Shown piece by piece: positions 62,912 to 64,000 of a stretch of DNA of 64,000 nucleotides (position 1 is its first letter; every line of letters begins with the position of its first letter). The stretch is taken from contig SSBO01000001.1 of the NCBI GenBank assembly GCA_005281725.1, positions 8,756,781 through 8,820,780 on the forward strand, in the 5' to 3' direction. The notes below the pieces were generated by a model that made no database searches, was not told the origin of the DNA, and saw only the letters and a program-made list of their open reading frames with translations. The DNA is from Wuchereria bancrofti (taxonomy: Eukaryota; Nematoda; Chromadorea; Rhabditida; Onchocercidae). The translations under genes were made by a program, and so were the position numbers.

Positions 62912-64000
62912 ATGAATTGGACTATGCTAATATCATTTTTCATTATACTCAGTAACACAATTACTGTTATACACGGTAAGTTATTCAATAGAATGACACG
63001 TTAGTAACGTGAACAGAGAAGGAGAAATGTCATTTCTAAAGACACAATTAAGTCGATTTATTTCAGATTAATATTATGATAGATGTAGCAATTAAAAAAA
63101 CACTTTAGTCACACCGCATTCTAATCAATATAATAATAATAATAACTTCTTTACATGTCATTCAATCCAAAACTGTTCAACACACTGTCATACATTTGGC
63201 AAATGAAAAGGCTGAAGATTATAAATATTCAAAAAGAACTTAAGGAATTCAAACAAAATGTAATATTTTATTGAAAAATTACAAAGTGTTTAATAAATAG
63301 AACAAAATTAACAATGGCATAGTTTTGAATATACTTCTAAGCTATAGCCTATTGCAGGTTATGTTCGTGGATGTTACTACACTAACTGGGCTCAGTACCG
63401 AGAAGGTTCAGTGATACTTTAAATAATTTCATTTTTATTAGAGAGATTAAATAATTTTAAGAAAGAGAGTATCTAAACAAATGCACAATTTTTCAAATAA
63501 AAATTCGAAGCCATTGATTGCAATGATTATAATAAAACGAGAAGAAACAATTTATAGTTAGTAATTTAACTTCCAACATGAGCGCAAGTCCTTTTCATTA
63601 CGGGATTTTTTTAAATCTATTTCGTTCCTATATGTGCCTTCATCAATGCAAATCGAAACTACAATATTGTGCACAAAAATGAAATTAAGCAAAGTAAATC
63701 TTATTACTACAATATTAGTTATAATATCTATCTGTCGATCTAACATGCATTTTCATCTTAAAGGAGAAGGTAAATTCTTACCTGAAAATATTCCAAATGG
63801 CCTGTGCACCCATATTCTTTACGCATTCGCTAAAGTTGACGAGTTAGGTGATTCAAAGTAAGTTGCAAATGATATTTGTAATAGTAAATATGAATGCCAT
63901 TTTCACATTTTGCTCACATTGAAACTAAAATTTTTCCAAAATTTTATTAGCTGTTCCGGCAGTCAAAGAAGTGTACGTGTGTGTGTGTGTGTGTGTGTGT
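62912..64000 (+). CDS. GH18 chitinase B, partial (runs off window)
   Basis: The visible exons are 62912-62975, 63358-63405 and 63764-63857; the fourth lies beyond the window. Exon 1 encodes a typical signal peptide ending SNTITVIH, more like the known filarial MF1 chitinase than copy A's. Exon 2 encodes GYVRGCYYTNWAQYREG without copy A's insertion. Exon 3 is identical to that of copy A (GEGKFLPENIPNGLCTHILY onward). Phases are kept at both junctions. Whether this copy has the Ser/Thr-rich repeats and chitin-binding domain cannot be seen. It is probably the standard MF1-type gene of the pair. Confidence 0.9.
63364..64000. repeat. Segmental duplication, copy 2
   Basis: This equals 54,526-55,162 at a constant offset of 8,838 bp and reaches the window edge inside the intron 3 TG repeat. 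Confidence 0.9.

Overview
The window is nuclear DNA of a parasitic nematode, most likely a filarial worm (Onchocercidae). It is AT-rich, its genes are split into many short exons with GT-AG introns, a BEL/Pao retroelement family is scattered through it, and one protein family, the chitinases, closely resembles the filarial microfilarial chitinase antigen (MF1) type. I see no bacterial operon, CRISPR array, rRNA or tRNA.

Layout. Bases 1-3,900 are non-coding apart from one decayed coding-like stretch. Bases 3,890-11,030 are a cluster of broken BEL/Pao elements: a minus-strand gag-pol relic, then a minus-strand 3' end (pol tail plus LTR) joined head-to-head to a plus-strand element (truncated LTR, gag, RT, RNase H) that stops at an N and a BamHI/EcoRI-like 12-mer. 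Bases 11,030-21,870 are a long gene-poor stretch with a perfect 44-bp minisatellite, microsatellites and a GC-rich island just before the first gene. Bases 21,879-34,729 (+) hold a complete 25-exon CLUH/CLU-1 gene. Bases 46,557-37,769 (-) hold a complete 21-exon NOMO (NRA-4) gene. Bases 51,363-47,531 (-) hold a complete 8-exon ZnT (SLC30/CDF) zinc transporter. Bases 53,753-57,603 (+) hold a 10-exon GH18 chitinase that ends just after the catalytic domain. Bases 57,976-61,050 (-) are a BEL/Pao 3' half with its LTR. At 62,912 a second chitinase gene begins on the + strand and runs off the window.

I joined the exon models by hand. Each keeps one frame from start to stop: CLUH about 1,362 aa, NOMO about 1,140 aa, ZnT about 371 aa, chitinase A about 413 aa. 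Reading frame and family similarity agree at every junction. One CLUH intron seems to end in TG rather than AG, and two introns (one in CLUH, one in ZnT) start with GC.

The four gene families are not an obvious pathway. CLUH is a cytosolic RNA-binding protein for mitochondrial mRNAs, NOMO is an ER membrane protein of the multipass translocon, ZnT moves zinc out of the cytosol, and the chitinases act on chitin (in filariae, the egg shell or sheath). The most notable biology is the recent tandem chitinase duplication. The two copies are identical wherever I compared them over at least 637 bp, introns included, but their signal-peptide exons differ. Copy A has a ten-codon insertion and lacks the usual C-terminal chitin-binding region. 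A retroelement lies between them. I found no convincing wholly new system; the findings are mostly unusual gene and repeat structures.
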